Positions 26,048-36,000 of a stretch of 64,000 bases of DNA are shown here, piece by piece; within the stretch, counting starts at the first letter, position 1; every line of letters begins with the position of its first letter. Made by a program: the position numbers and the translations under genes. The notes under the pieces are model-generated. The model saw nothing but the letters and a program-made list of their open reading frames with translations. It did not search any database and was not told the origin of the DNA. The stretch is from contig NZ_JACXAA010000007.1 of the NCBI RefSeq assembly GCF_014699035.1, forward strand, positions 310,001 to 374,000, given 5' to 3'. This DNA comes from Spirosoma validum (GTDB lineage Bacteria > Bacteroidota > Bacteroidia > Cytophagales > Spirosomataceae).

Positions 26048-29000
26048 CTACTGCTGGAAGTATTCCATTTTATCGGCATCAATGTTGTTAATAATATTCA
26101 CTTCACCACCACTGCCTCCTTCCATCGTAGCGCTTAGGGTCACCATTCCTGTAGTTGAACCTGTACGAAGCGTTCCAGTCAGGCAAATACTCAACGGCTG
26201 ATCTTTTGTAATGGGTTCGCTTGTATTCAATACGTAATAATTGGGGTTCGTGCTATCTACGCTCCAGACCTGATTCCGCACAGGTCTGCCACCAACATTG
26301 GTCGCGCTGGCATCGAAGTTGAGTTGGAGTCGAGAGTCTTTACTGAGTCTGACTTTAATCGGGCCGTTCGATGTTGTCGACGTTATGTCAGCAACCGTAA
26401 TCACTACGTTAACCGGGCTCGTGCCATAGACCGTTGTGGGGCGAGCATACATGATCGGCACTAAATCCGGAGCGGGTGGATTGACGATAACAGTACCAAG
26501 GGCCGTCAAAACCACTCCCCCTGGACCGAGGGCCAGGAAAGGTAATCCAGCAGGCAGGTCGTCATTTTCAGGCTCTATGACAACGTCTTCGATTATTTCG
26601 CCCTCTTCGTTTGTTTTGATTACGATTCCATCTTCCGGAAAATTATCCTTCGTATAGGTCACCCCGTTGACAATAATCCGAATAACATTGGTCGGGAATG
26701 TTGGAATACGTATCCCGGTAATCGGCAGGGGCGGCAGTACAATGGGCGGTATGAGTATAGGCGGTATAACAATCGTAAACGTCGTTTTCGGCAGTTCGAT
26801 CTCCTTAGAATCATTCTTATCCTCATCTTTGTTCTCGTCCTTGTAGAAGGTAGCAGTAACTATGGCAGCATCCGATTCTACACCCGCGTTATCTTTAACG
26901 GAATAGCTAAATGTGGCAATCGTCGAACCCGTTGCCGTGGGGTCCAGCGTCAGTTGCGCTGGATCAAAGTTGGTTATGGCCTGCTGCCCGCTAACGTCTA
27001 TGTTTTGATAATATAACGTACCGCCAGTCGCCGGGCTTAAACTCACCGACCGCCCTCGGAGATTATTGGGATAAGATCCATCTTCCAGATCGCTCCCCGT
27101 AAAGGTACTGGCATAGACCGGCGCCCGATTCTTTCCTTCTGGATTCGGCTGGAGCGGCATCACCGATGTAACAACCTGAGGCTTCTGATCAATGCCAAAA
27201 TTAGCTTCGCCCACATTGGCCGTTCCGACCGTGACCTCTGTCAGCCTACCATTCGGGCTGGCGTCGCTACCCGGACCAGTACCCAGATGCTCACCCGTAT
27301 TGTCCCAACTCGTAGGCAGCGAAGGCGTGATGCTTCCCTGGGCGTTGCTACTCAACACCACCGAATACGTATCAGGGGCTACGTTGGTGAACGTGTAGGT
27401 ACCGGTGCTGGTGACGCCAACGGTAGCCAGAGCCGTTGTGCTATTCACCAACGTAGCATAGAGCGCCTGATTACCCGGTGCGACCAGGTCGATGTCGGTC
27501 CCGTTGACAGCGACCCCATTGACCGTATTGTCCGTCTGCCCGTTACCATCATCGAATACCCTCCCCGAAAGGCTGGGTAGCTGGGTAAAGGGCACCGTAA
27601 TGGTAGCCGGTTCCGAGTTCACCCCGGCGTTGTCTTTAACTCGATAGCTGAACATAGCGGTTGTACTGCCCGGAGCGGTAGGGTCCAGACTGACTTGGGT
27701 CGGATCGAAGCTCGTAACGGCCAGGCTCGTACTGACGGCCGTAGTGCTGTAGTACAACGTACCGCCGATAGCCGCACTCAGACTCACGGCCCGACCCGCC
27801 AGATTATTCGGGTATGTACCATCCTCGCGGTCGGTAGCCACAAAAGCCGTCGCCGAAATGGGAACCTGGGTTGTGCCCCCGGGATTGACCTGGGCCGTCA
27901 GCGTCAGTGAAGTACCCACGGGTTTCTGGTCAATGCCAAAGTTGGCGTCGGTTTTGCTCCCGCTGCCGACAAGCACCGACAGCACTCCATCCGCGAAGCC
28001 ATCATTGCCCGGCCCTGTGCCCAGGTACTCGCCCGTGTAGGTCCAACTGCTGGGTAGCGAAGCAAACGAACCAGCACCCTGTGGGTTGGTTGTCAACACC
28101 AGTTGATAGCCTATACTGCCACCCTGTACGGAGCTGAAGCTAAATACTCCACTGCTGCTCACTGGGACGGTCGAAATGAGGTTACCCTCGATGCTCAAAC
28201 TGACGAACAGCGGCACCGGGTTACCAGAAGCCGGTGGAACGGCTGTTCCGTTGACAGCGACCCCATTGACCGTATTGTCCGTCTGCCCGTTACCATCATC
28301 GAATACCCTCCCTGAGATCGAAATCGGAGCCAGACGGAAGGGAAAACTAACCAGAGAGGGCGTCAGGCCAGGATTTGAGGAAACCCCGGCATTATCACGT
28401 ACCGTATACTCAAACGTAACGGTAGTTGATTGGGTTGACGTTGGGTCGAGCGACACCTGCGTGGGGTCGAAGACGGTAATGAGCTGCGTGGCCGTGACAG
28501 GAGCGCCCTGGTAATATAACGTTCCGCCTGTGGCCGGGCTCAAACTCACCGACCGCCCCGCCAAATTGCTCGGGTACGTACCATCTTCCAGGTCGCTGCC
28601 CGTGAATGCGCTGGCTGGTATGTTGGCCCGATTAGCCCCGCCGGGGTTGGTCTCAGCAGTCAGCACCACCGAAGCTCCTTCGGGCAAGCGGTTTATTCCG
28701 AAATTGGCTCCATTTACATTGGCTGTGTTCACGAAAATGCCCGTCAGCCTGCCGTCAGCGGTTCCATCGCTGCCTGGTCCGGTGCCCAGGTTTTCGCCCG
28801 TGTAGGTCCAGCTGACCGGCAGCGAAACTGTTGTGCCACCCGCAGCATTCGTATTTAGCACCACCGAGTATGTACCGGCCGCTACGCCTGAGAAACTATA
28901 GCTGCCCGTGCTGGTGACGGGCACTATGGCCACCACTCCGTTGGTTGAACTCACCAGCGAGACGTAGAGCGGCTGACTGCCCGAACGTAGCGGGTCGATA

Positions 29001-30091
29001 TCCGTGCCGTTCAGTGGATTCGGACCCGCGCCCGTCTGGTTCACCAGATTGTCGGTCAGGCCATTGCCATCGTCGAAAACGTTGCCCGACAGACTATAGT
29101 CAACTGGCAACATGCCGACACCAATAGCCGAAATACCCGCCACCATCGTGCCCGCCAAAAGGCTATTCTCCGTATTGCCGCTGGCGTAACTGGTTCCACC
29201 CAGATACGCCTTGGCCCCCGTGCTCAGGTTAATCCATCGAGTGCCATCCCAGCCCACCAGCCGTAAGCTCACCGCCGATTCAAACCCTGTCAGGTCGGGA
29301 ATCGAGACAGTGATGGTCAGTCCGGCTCCCGTACCGCTCACGGCAATCCAGTCCCACTGGCCTACCGGGCTAACAGCACTCAGACTGGCTCCGTCGAAAC
29401 TGCTGATGGGATGCAGGGCAGGCGTTCCCGATAGGTCGGTCGTGCTGGTTGGGTCGCCTACGATCCAGGCCACGCTGTATTGATCGGTGGCGGTAGCCGG
29501 CGCACTCATCGTGAGTGATCGGACATCGATACCGCTGCCGACGGGAAAGGTGAAGCTGGTACTGCCGATTTTGCTGACGTAGCCGTTGACATGCTGGGCA
29601 TCAGTATTACCTCCGGTATACGTAGCGGTTGCCTCAAACCGCAACGCCCCGGCCGTAGTAGTGCTACGTACCGTAGTCGTAATGCCGTTACTGAACGTAG
29701 CCTGGTTCCGTACATTGACCCCATCGGTGTTGGTAATGGCGATGGGCTGGTTGGCCCCATTGAGCAGTTGGAGGTTGAAGAAGTAGGGACGTACCGTACC
29801 GGCAATTTCCTGAGGTCCGGGTTGACCGCCTGGTCCCATGAATTTGTCGGTATGGCCTTCGGTGGCATTATAGACGCCCTGATTAGTCAACGTCTGCGCC
29901 GAGGGGCCTTTGTGTTCAAATATGCCCTCCTTACTGCCGTTGTAAACACCCTTATCCGTCACAATCGACGGCATCTGCACGTTACTGATCAGATTCTTGG
30001 TGTTGCTAATCAGACCATTATTGTAAAGCTGGGCGCGGGCCGTAACGGCCAGCAGCACCACGAGTAGAAGAGTTAAACGAAGTCGGTTCAT
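26048..30091 (-). CDS. Large secreted repeat protein with three SdrD-B-like/cadherin-like modules
   Basis: This 1347-residue protein has a signal peptide (MNRLRLTLLLVVLLAVTARA). A unique N-terminal part (to ~330) is followed by three tandem modules of about 250 residues. Each begins SGxVFDDGNGxTDN, continues with YxYSFSxVxxGTYSVVL-type beta strands and WTYTGEYLGTGPGxDG, then an SDLEDGTYPNNLAGRSVSLS segment. A low-complexity Pro/Ile stretch and a DUF11-like C-terminal part follow. The modules resemble SdrD B-type beta-sandwich domains. No sorting signal is certain. It probably follows the adhesin-like gene at 30240 in one transcript. Confidence 0.75.
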   Translation of the reverse strand: MNRLRLTLLLVVLLAVTARAQLYNNGLISNTKNLISNVQMPSIVTDKGVYNGSKEGIFEHKGPSAQTLTNQGVYNATEGHTDKFMGPGGQPGPQEIAGTVRPYFFNLQLLNGANQPIAITNTDGVNVRNQATFSNGITTTVRSTTTAGALRFEATATYTGGNTDAQHVNGYVSKIGSTSFTFPVGSGIDVRSLTMSAPATATDQYSVAWIVGDPTSTTDLSGTPALHPISSFDGASLSAVSPVGQWDWIAVSGTGAGLTITVSIPDLTGFESAVSLRLVGWDGTRWINLSTGAKAYLGGTSYASGNTENSLLAGTMVAGISAIGVGMLPVDYSLSGNVFDDGNGLTDNLVNQTGAGPNPLNGTDIDPLRSGSQPLYVSLVSSTNGVVAIVPVTSTGSYSFSGVAAGTYSVVLNTNAAGGTTVSLPVSWTYTGENLGTGPGSDGTADGRLTGIFVNTANVNGANFGINRLPEGASVVLTAETNPGGANRANIPASAFTGSDLEDGTYPSNLAGRSVSLSPATGGTLYYQGAPVTATQLITVFDPTQVSLDPTSTQSTTVTFEYTVRDNAGVSSNPGLTPSLVSFPFRLAPISISGRVFDDGNGQTDNTVNGVAVNGTAVPPASGNPVPLFVSLSIEGNLISTVPVSSSGVFSFSSVQGGSIGYQLVLTTNPQGAGSFASLPSSWTYTGEYLGTGPGNDGFADGVLSVLVGSGSKTDANFGIDQKPVGTSLTLTAQVNPGGTTQVPISATAFVATDREDGTYPNNLAGRAVSLSAAIGGTLYYSTTAVSTSLAVTSFDPTQVSLDPTAPGSTTAMFSYRVKDNAGVNSEPATITVPFTQLPSLSGRVFDDGNGQTDNTVNGVAVNGTDIDLVAPGNQALYATLVNSTTALATVGVTSTGTYTFTNVAPDTYSVVLSSNAQGSITPSLPTSWDNTGEHLGTGPGSDASPNGRLTEVTVGTANVGEANFGIDQKPQVVTSVMPLQPNPEGKNRAPVYASTFTGSDLEDGSYPNNLRGRSVSLSPATGGTLYYQNIDVSGQQAITNFDPAQLTLDPTATGSTIATFSYSVKDNAGVESDAAIVTATFYKDENKDEDKNDSKEIELPKTTFTIVIPPILIPPIVLPPLPITGIRIPTFPTNVIRIIVNGVTYTKDNFPEDGIVIKTNEEGEIIEDVVIEPENDDLPAGLPFLALGPGGVVLTALGTVIVNPPAPDLVPIMYARPTTVYGTSPVNVVITVADITSTTSNGPIKVRLSKDSRLQLNFDASATNVGGRPVRNQVWSVDSTNPNYYVLNTSEPITKDQPLSICLTGTLRTGSTTGMVTLSATMEGGSGGEVNIINNIDADKMEYFQQ
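27498..28310. repeat. Near-identical DNA blocks between protein modules
   Basis: A block of about 60 bases at 27498-27562 recurs almost exactly at 28249-28310. It encodes the VFDDGNGQTDNTVNGVAVNG segment at the start of two modules. The identity at DNA level implies recent duplication or gene conversion between modules. Confidence 0.85.
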
Positions 30092-30108
30092 AGCCAGAAG
30101 AAGAAGTA

Positions 30109-30235
30109 ATTTGGGATGCTGTGGTGTCGGGTTCTCAAACCCGACATTTCGCGCCAGCCAGTGTGTCGGATTTGAGAACCCGACACCACAGGATAAAGCT
30201 GAGCGCGGGCCGTGACGGCCAGCAGCGTCCCAAAT
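30109..30235. repeat. Nested inverted repeat with duplicated signal-peptide fragment
   Basis: An inner hairpin (30122-30190, ~27-base arms with one mismatch, starting TGGTGTCGGGTTCTC) is flanked by outer arms ATTTGGGATGCTG (30109-30121) and CAGCGTCCCAAAT (30223-30235). Bases 30194-30226 repeat 30024-30056 with two mismatches. The latter encode part of the neighbouring gene's signal peptide (LLAVTARAQLY). The whole lies between two large surface-protein genes. Confidence 0.75.
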
Positions 30236-30239
30236 CAGG

Positions 30240-32930
30240 TTAGGGTTTGAACGTAACGGACCGGTTGGCGGATGGCTCGGTGAGCAGGGCTTCGATTTTA
30301 GCGAGCCGGGCCTGTACGTTCTTCTCCTGCTGGTGTGCCGAGTCCAGTTCAGCTTTAAGCTGCTGATTGTCGGCTTTCAACTGTTCGACTTCCTGAATCA
30401 AGGCTTTGATGGCAATCAGGTTGACACCGTCGAAATCGGCCTGGTTGATGGTTTTAGCCTCACCGATCGTACCGACAGCATCATGGCCGAAGGCCGCAAA
30501 GAAATCCTGGGCCATGGGGCCATAATGACGGTAGAGTTTGGCATCCTGTCCTTTGTAGTTCCAGCTACCTAAGCGCATCTGGCTGATCTTCCTGAGGAAA
30601 GCTTTTCCATCGGTTGTGCGAAAGTTTTCTTTGCGGGTTGAATCCGAGAGTGACTGCCAGGCGTTGCCAAACGGTGCAAGTGAAACACCAACGCTAGACG
30701 TCTGAGGACCCACGCCGGTGAAGAGATACATACCACCCGCAAAACGCATAATTAGTTGATTGTCGGCTGTACTGGAGTAAGACGACACACCAACGGCATC
30801 GCCAACAACAAAGGCCCCCGCCTTCCCATTGGTAGAAACGAATGAACCCAGGGCGGTGGAATTATTGCCACTGGCCACCGTATTTAGACCCACAGCCAGG
30901 GCGTTTTGACCGCTTGCCAGGGATGATAACCCCATGGCTAAGGCATTCGCACCACTGGCTGTCGTAGACGTACCCAGGCTCACGGCGGCATTTCCACTGG
31001 CTATGGTATTTATGCCCGCAGCTATAGCATTCGATCCAGAAGCTATCGTAAAGCCACCCATGCTCACGGCGGCTGCTCCTATAGCCCGCGTGTTGTTACC
31101 CATTGCCATTGAATAGGGACCTTCGGCCTGTGTCATCGTTCCGGAAGCCATCGATGCACTCCCCGAAGCCCGCGTGTTATCCCCCATTGCCGTCGAATTC
31201 GCCCCGCCAGCGATGGTCCTTAACCCCATCGCCGTTGAGCTAGTGCCGTTTGCGGTGGTCGACGTACCCAGGCTGATGGCCGATTCACCAACAGCCACCG
31301 CCTGGTTACCCATGGCCATTGAATAGCGTCCATTGGTTCTGGTTCGGTAGCCTAAGGCCGTAGACTGGCCGCCCAAAGTTATCGTTTCCCTGCCCAGAGC
31401 CATCGACTCTGGCGCATCGGCTATCGAACTATATCCCATACTGATAGAATATTCACCTAACGCCTGGGCATCTTTCCCAATAGCCGTTGAATACCGTTGA
31501 TCAGCCAGTGTGCCATTGCCTAAGGCTGTCGAATACGTCCCCTTCGCTTCATTATACGATCCCAGTGCAATGGCCAGCTCTCCACTGGCTTTTGTCCGAT
31601 GGCCCAGCGTATTGGCATTTCTACCACTGGCGATGCTCCACTGGCCCAGCGCTAAAGAAGCCTTTCCGCTGGCTGTGGTGTAATAGCCCAGTGTGTTAGC
31701 GCTGTCGCCAATAGCCCGACTCCACTGGCCTAAAGCCATATTACAGGGCCCTTGAGAAGTAGCCTTAAAACCTATTGCCACGGAGAACTGAGCGCCTTCA
31801 ACATCCACAGGGTTTGTAAAATCCGGAGGCTTGGGACTTGCGGGATCGCCGGTGTAGGCTTCTCTATAAGCTATTGGAGAAAGCGTGGCGCTCCCGAAGC
31901 CAATAGCCACCGAATACGGACTGCTGGCGTAGGAATGGTTACCCAGTATAACACTATTGGTTCCGGACGCTATACTGCCCGACCCAATACAAATGGCAAA
32001 GTTACCACCGGGTACCTGGTCAGAACCGCTGGTTTGAAATTCCTTATCATACTCACGAGGTGCGCCAGCCATACTGTAGTTTCCAACGACGAAGGACAAG
32101 TCGCTGACAGCCCAGCTTTTGTACCCCATAGCAGTCGAAAAATGACCAAGTGCCTGGGTCTGGTAGCCCATGGCGGTCGAGAACTGACCACTGGCGCGGG
32201 TGTTGGCCCCCGACGCAAACGAAAAATCGCCGATGACGTCACGTAATCTCCCCGGTGCATTATTCAGACGTGGCTTATAAAATTCGGAGTTATCCCAGAA
32301 TCGGTAGAATGACAGGCTGTCATAGGCGATCAGTTTAACGAAATCGTTCGGTACGTTTTCAATACTGAAGAGCGACAACGACGACGCGGTCAAATATTTG
32401 ACTGGAAATCTGGATGGGCCACTCTGGGTACGGGGTTTAGGGTCGGGCCCTGTATAAACGCCCCCGGCCCGGAAAGCACCCTTGTTACCATACCAGATCA
32501 TTTTTGGCTCTATCGGCTGATTCAGGAACCGAAGCGCACCGTCGGGTCTATAATTAAAATCAACTGATCCGGGTGCCGTTCCAGTTGGGTTCGAGCCGTA
32601 TTTATCAATGTACTTAACGGTGGGTCGGCCTTCGCCCCCGGTGCTGTCGACACCAAAGAGTACCGTACGCTTGTTCACTACATTAAGGAACGCTTTTGGC
32701 TGGTCGGTGCCAACGCCCACGGTTCGCTCATTGAGCTGTTGTAACGTAAAAAAGGGTTGGGCGTACCCATGAGTCGGGAGAAGAACGTAACCCATGAGGA
32801 ACAGAAAACCCAATCCAAGTGTATGTCGATACGCTGACGTACTGATGAGAAAGCTGGTTACCCGATTGACTGAGAACCAGTGGCGACTGGACTTACTAAT
32901 CCGGGAAAGAATGAATAGAAGAGAAAACAT
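30240..32930 (-). CDS. YadA-head-like repeat protein with S74 chaperone C-terminus
   Basis: This 896-residue protein has a signal-like hydrophobic stretch (LGLGFLFLMGYVLLPTHGYA) with predicted cleavage near residue 57. The n-region is unusually long, so a GTG start nearer the hydrophobic core is possible. Residues ~240-730 contain many 14-residue repeats of the type ASGxxSxAMGxxT, the left-handed beta-roll of trimeric autotransporter heads. The C-terminus has an intramolecular-chaperone domain of the Peptidase S74 type (DSTRKENFRT, RHYGPMAQDF, GVNLIAIKALIQEVEQLKA in part) followed by a coiled coil. It is likely a trimeric secreted fibre that self-processes. Confidence 0.85.
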   Translation of the reverse strand: MFSLLFILSRISKSSRHWFSVNRVTSFLISTSAYRHTLGLGFLFLMGYVLLPTHGYAQPFFTLQQLNERTVGVGTDQPKAFLNVVNKRTVLFGVDSTGGEGRPTVKYIDKYGSNPTGTAPGSVDFNYRPDGALRFLNQPIEPKMIWYGNKGAFRAGGVYTGPDPKPRTQSGPSRFPVKYLTASSLSLFSIENVPNDFVKLIAYDSLSFYRFWDNSEFYKPRLNNAPGRLRDVIGDFSFASGANTRASGQFSTAMGYQTQALGHFSTAMGYKSWAVSDLSFVVGNYSMAGAPREYDKEFQTSGSDQVPGGNFAICIGSGSIASGTNSVILGNHSYASSPYSVAIGFGSATLSPIAYREAYTGDPASPKPPDFTNPVDVEGAQFSVAIGFKATSQGPCNMALGQWSRAIGDSANTLGYYTTASGKASLALGQWSIASGRNANTLGHRTKASGELAIALGSYNEAKGTYSTALGNGTLADQRYSTAIGKDAQALGEYSISMGYSSIADAPESMALGRETITLGGQSTALGYRTRTNGRYSMAMGNQAVAVGESAISLGTSTTANGTSSTAMGLRTIAGGANSTAMGDNTRASGSASMASGTMTQAEGPYSMAMGNNTRAIGAAAVSMGGFTIASGSNAIAAGINTIASGNAAVSLGTSTTASGANALAMGLSSLASGQNALAVGLNTVASGNNSTALGSFVSTNGKAGAFVVGDAVGVSSYSSTADNQLIMRFAGGMYLFTGVGPQTSSVGVSLAPFGNAWQSLSDSTRKENFRTTDGKAFLRKISQMRLGSWNYKGQDAKLYRHYGPMAQDFFAAFGHDAVGTIGEAKTINQADFDGVNLIAIKALIQEVEQLKADNQQLKAELDSAHQQEKNVQARLAKIEALLTEPSANRSVTFKP

Positions 32931-32999
32931 AGCTGGAACGAGTTAAGGTAAAAAAGAGGTACAAAGCTGGTTTTCAATCCGTAGACAGTCTATCACGCA

Positions 33000-33058
33000 T
33001 GTTCCATTTTTAGCACCATTGTTCCATTTTCCTGATTGCCAGCCGTTTTGTATCTTTG
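33000..33058 (+). promoter_or_regulatory. Direct-repeat operator and -7 box before the hybrid regulator
   Basis: TGTTCCATTTT occurs at 33000-33010 and again at 33020-33030, a 20-base phase suited to an AraC-type dimer. TATCTTTG at 33051-33058 matches the Bacteroidota -7 element TAnnTTTG, 36 bases before the ATG. No TTG at the expected -33 distance was found. Confidence 0.5.
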
Positions 33059-33093
33059 ATTACCTCTTGATTTATCCTATCCGGCTACTCTTT

Positions 33094-36000
33094 ATGCGTT
33101 CAGGTCTAGTAAGCCTGCTCTACGTTATGTTCATGGCGTCCTGTCTCCAGGCCCAACAGGTCATGCCCCGGTTTGTCCGACGTATTACGCCCCCGGCTAC
33201 CATCAACTTCAATACGGTTGGTGTCACCCAGGACGCCCGGGGGAACCTCTGGTTTGCAACCAACGAGGGCGTCGTTCGCTTCGATGGTCGGCAGTTCCGG
33301 GTCTATCATGATCCGGTGCTGGGCCAGGGCGACGATTACTTTCATGTGATCCCCTCGCCCGACGGTCGTATCTGGTGCAAGCTCGGCCGGGGGAGCGTCC
33401 TCTCCTACGTCGATCCGCACCTGGACCGCATCGTGCGCGTGCCTGACTCGTCGCGGCTGGTGCGGGACTATCTTTCGCAGTGGCGGAGTAACTACGTATT
33501 TGCGGATGCGGATGCAAAGCTCTGGATCGGGTTACGACGGCGTGGGCTGGTTCGATTCGACCCGCGTACCTATGCCGTCGAAAAGGTGTTTGATAAAGAA
33601 GGCGAAGCCGTTCGCTGGATCACGCAGGACCGGCAGGGCAACATCTGGTTTACAACCAATGATGGCGTTTATGCCTATCACCCAAATTCAGGCCTCCTGA
33701 AGCACTATCGGGATGAATTAGGTGCACCCGATCGTCGACCCAACAACGAGACGTTTGCCTTGGGTATTCATGCCCGCCAGGACGGCACGGTTCTGGTTGG
33801 ACTGACCAACGAAGTGGATGTCATTCACCCGGTCACTGGTCAGATAACACATTTGGCCCTGATTCCAACCAAATCGTATCCTGACCAGGCCGTGCATGAT
33901 TTCTACGACGACCCTCAGGGGAATACGTATTTCTCCACGTACACGGCCTGTTACCGCTATACCCGCTGGGGTGAGTTGCAGCAACTCGAATTCAGCGGAA
34001 TCAGGCATCCCGTCAAATGTGTGTTTCCCGACCGGAACAATCGGCTCTGGGTTTCGACCAATGAGGCCCTGTTTGAATACGATTTATCCCATATTCGCCC
34101 GGTACCCGCCCTGAATTTAGTCGATGTGTTGATCAACGGCACCCAACTGAATGTACCCACTGATGAGCAGCAACTGGTACGGGACTCATTGGGGCTCCCA
34201 ACGCTGACCGTTCGGGAAGGCGACCTGATTACCCTTCACGTCTCGCCCTACGTAGAAAATATAACGCGGGCATTCCGCCTTCGTCTGGATGGCTATGACC
34301 GCCGATGGAACGTCGTCGAAGATGCAACCAATACCGTCGCCTACGAGTTACCGGCGGGCTCTTACACACTGTTACTCAACCAATTCAATAATCCGGCTGG
34401 TTGGGAGAAAAACCCATCGAGGCTCAGCGTCGTTGTTCGGCCTCTGTTCTGGAAAACCGGCTGGTTCCGGGGTGTTGTGCTGACCATAGTCGTTAGTGCC
34501 GCGATCGTGTTGTTGCGGGGATGGAGTCGACGGCGCAAACTCCGGCGCGAACTGGTCCGTCGGGAATTCGAAGCCGCTACGTTGCGCGAACTCGATGAGC
34601 TGAAAAGCCGTTTCTTCACCAACATCACCCATGAACTACGGACACCCTTAACCATCATCCTCAACGGCATTGACCAGTTGAGCCATGCGCCCTTAGACGA
34701 GCCAAACCAGAAGCAACTGCAATCCGTTCAGCGCAGCGCTCAGCAACTGATGCGGCTCATCAACGAAACGCTGGACATCGCCAAACTCGATGCCGGGAAG
34801 CTCGACCGCCGGGAACACGTAGGCGAACCGGTCGATTTTGTGCAGCAGGTAGTGGCGCAATTTACGGACCTGGCCACCCAGCGACAGATTGACCTTCGAT
34901 GGAAGGGAGACGTACCGGCCGATACGTCTGTCAACGATGAAGCCAGCCAACGCCTTTACGGCTTCGACGATGATAAACTGGAGAAGATTACGTATAACCT
35001 GTTATCCAACGCCCTGAAATTTACCCCCGCCCACGGACAGGTGATCGTCGATACCCGAATAAGTTCCGACCATAACCTGTTGTTACGCGTAACCGATACG
35101 GGCATCGGCATTCCAGCAGACCAATTGCCACGCATTTTTGAGCGATTCCACCAGATCGACAGTTCCCTGACGCGAGCTTACTCGGGTACGGGCATCGGGC
35201 TGGCCTTAGTGAAAGAGTTGACGGACTGGCTGGGCGGTACGGTCCATGTGGAAAGCACCGTAGGGGAGGGAAGCACCTTTACAGTTTCGGTGCCGTTGAC
35301 GCCCCACACAACAGTCGCCCGGGTTGAGTCAATTCATCCACTGCCAGAACCGGTGCGACAAAGCACAGAACGGGTCGGCACCGCGCTCATCGTAAAATCG
35401 CTTATTCAAGCAAATGGCCGACCGATTTCGAAGCCATCCAGAGAAAAGAACCAACCCCTCTTGTTGTTGGTGGAAGACAATGAGGAACTCCGCTCTTATC
35501 TCAGCAGTCATCTCGCTACGTCCTACCGCGTCATGACAGCAGAGAACGGCCGACTGGGGCTTGAACAGGCGCTGGCCGACATACCCGACCTGATCATCAG
35601 CGACGTCATGATGCCCGAACTGGATGGCTATGAACTGGTTGAACGCCTGAAAGCCGACGATCGCACCAGCCACATCCCCATTGTACTGCTAACAGCCAAA
35701 TCCTCTTACGAAAGTCGCATGAAAGGGCTGGGCGCCGGGGCTGACGATTACATGGGTAAGCCGTTCAGTGTAGAGGAATTGAACCTGCGGATCAGCAATG
35801 TCCTGCGTACCCGCCAGAACTGGCAGCGACGACTGACAACGGGTCAGGCACCGCACGATTCCAGGCCACCTTCCGATCTGCGTCTGGACAAGGAAGAGAG
35901 GTTTCTGGCGCGTTTACGGAGTCTTATCCTCGACCACCTAACCGACGAAGCCGTTGACGTCGATTGGCTGACTACGCAGGCCGGTATGAGTCGCACCCAG

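Noticed and set aside
26436..29868. Many open frames on both strands opposite or within the large repeat protein gene
   Set aside because: They mirror the repeat structure of the real minus-strand gene and have no family resemblance or independent start context.
30840..32260. Possible CRISPR-like short repeats
   Set aside because: The periodicity is the ~42-base (14-residue) repeat of a coding beta-roll protein, without conserved repeats separated by unique spacers.
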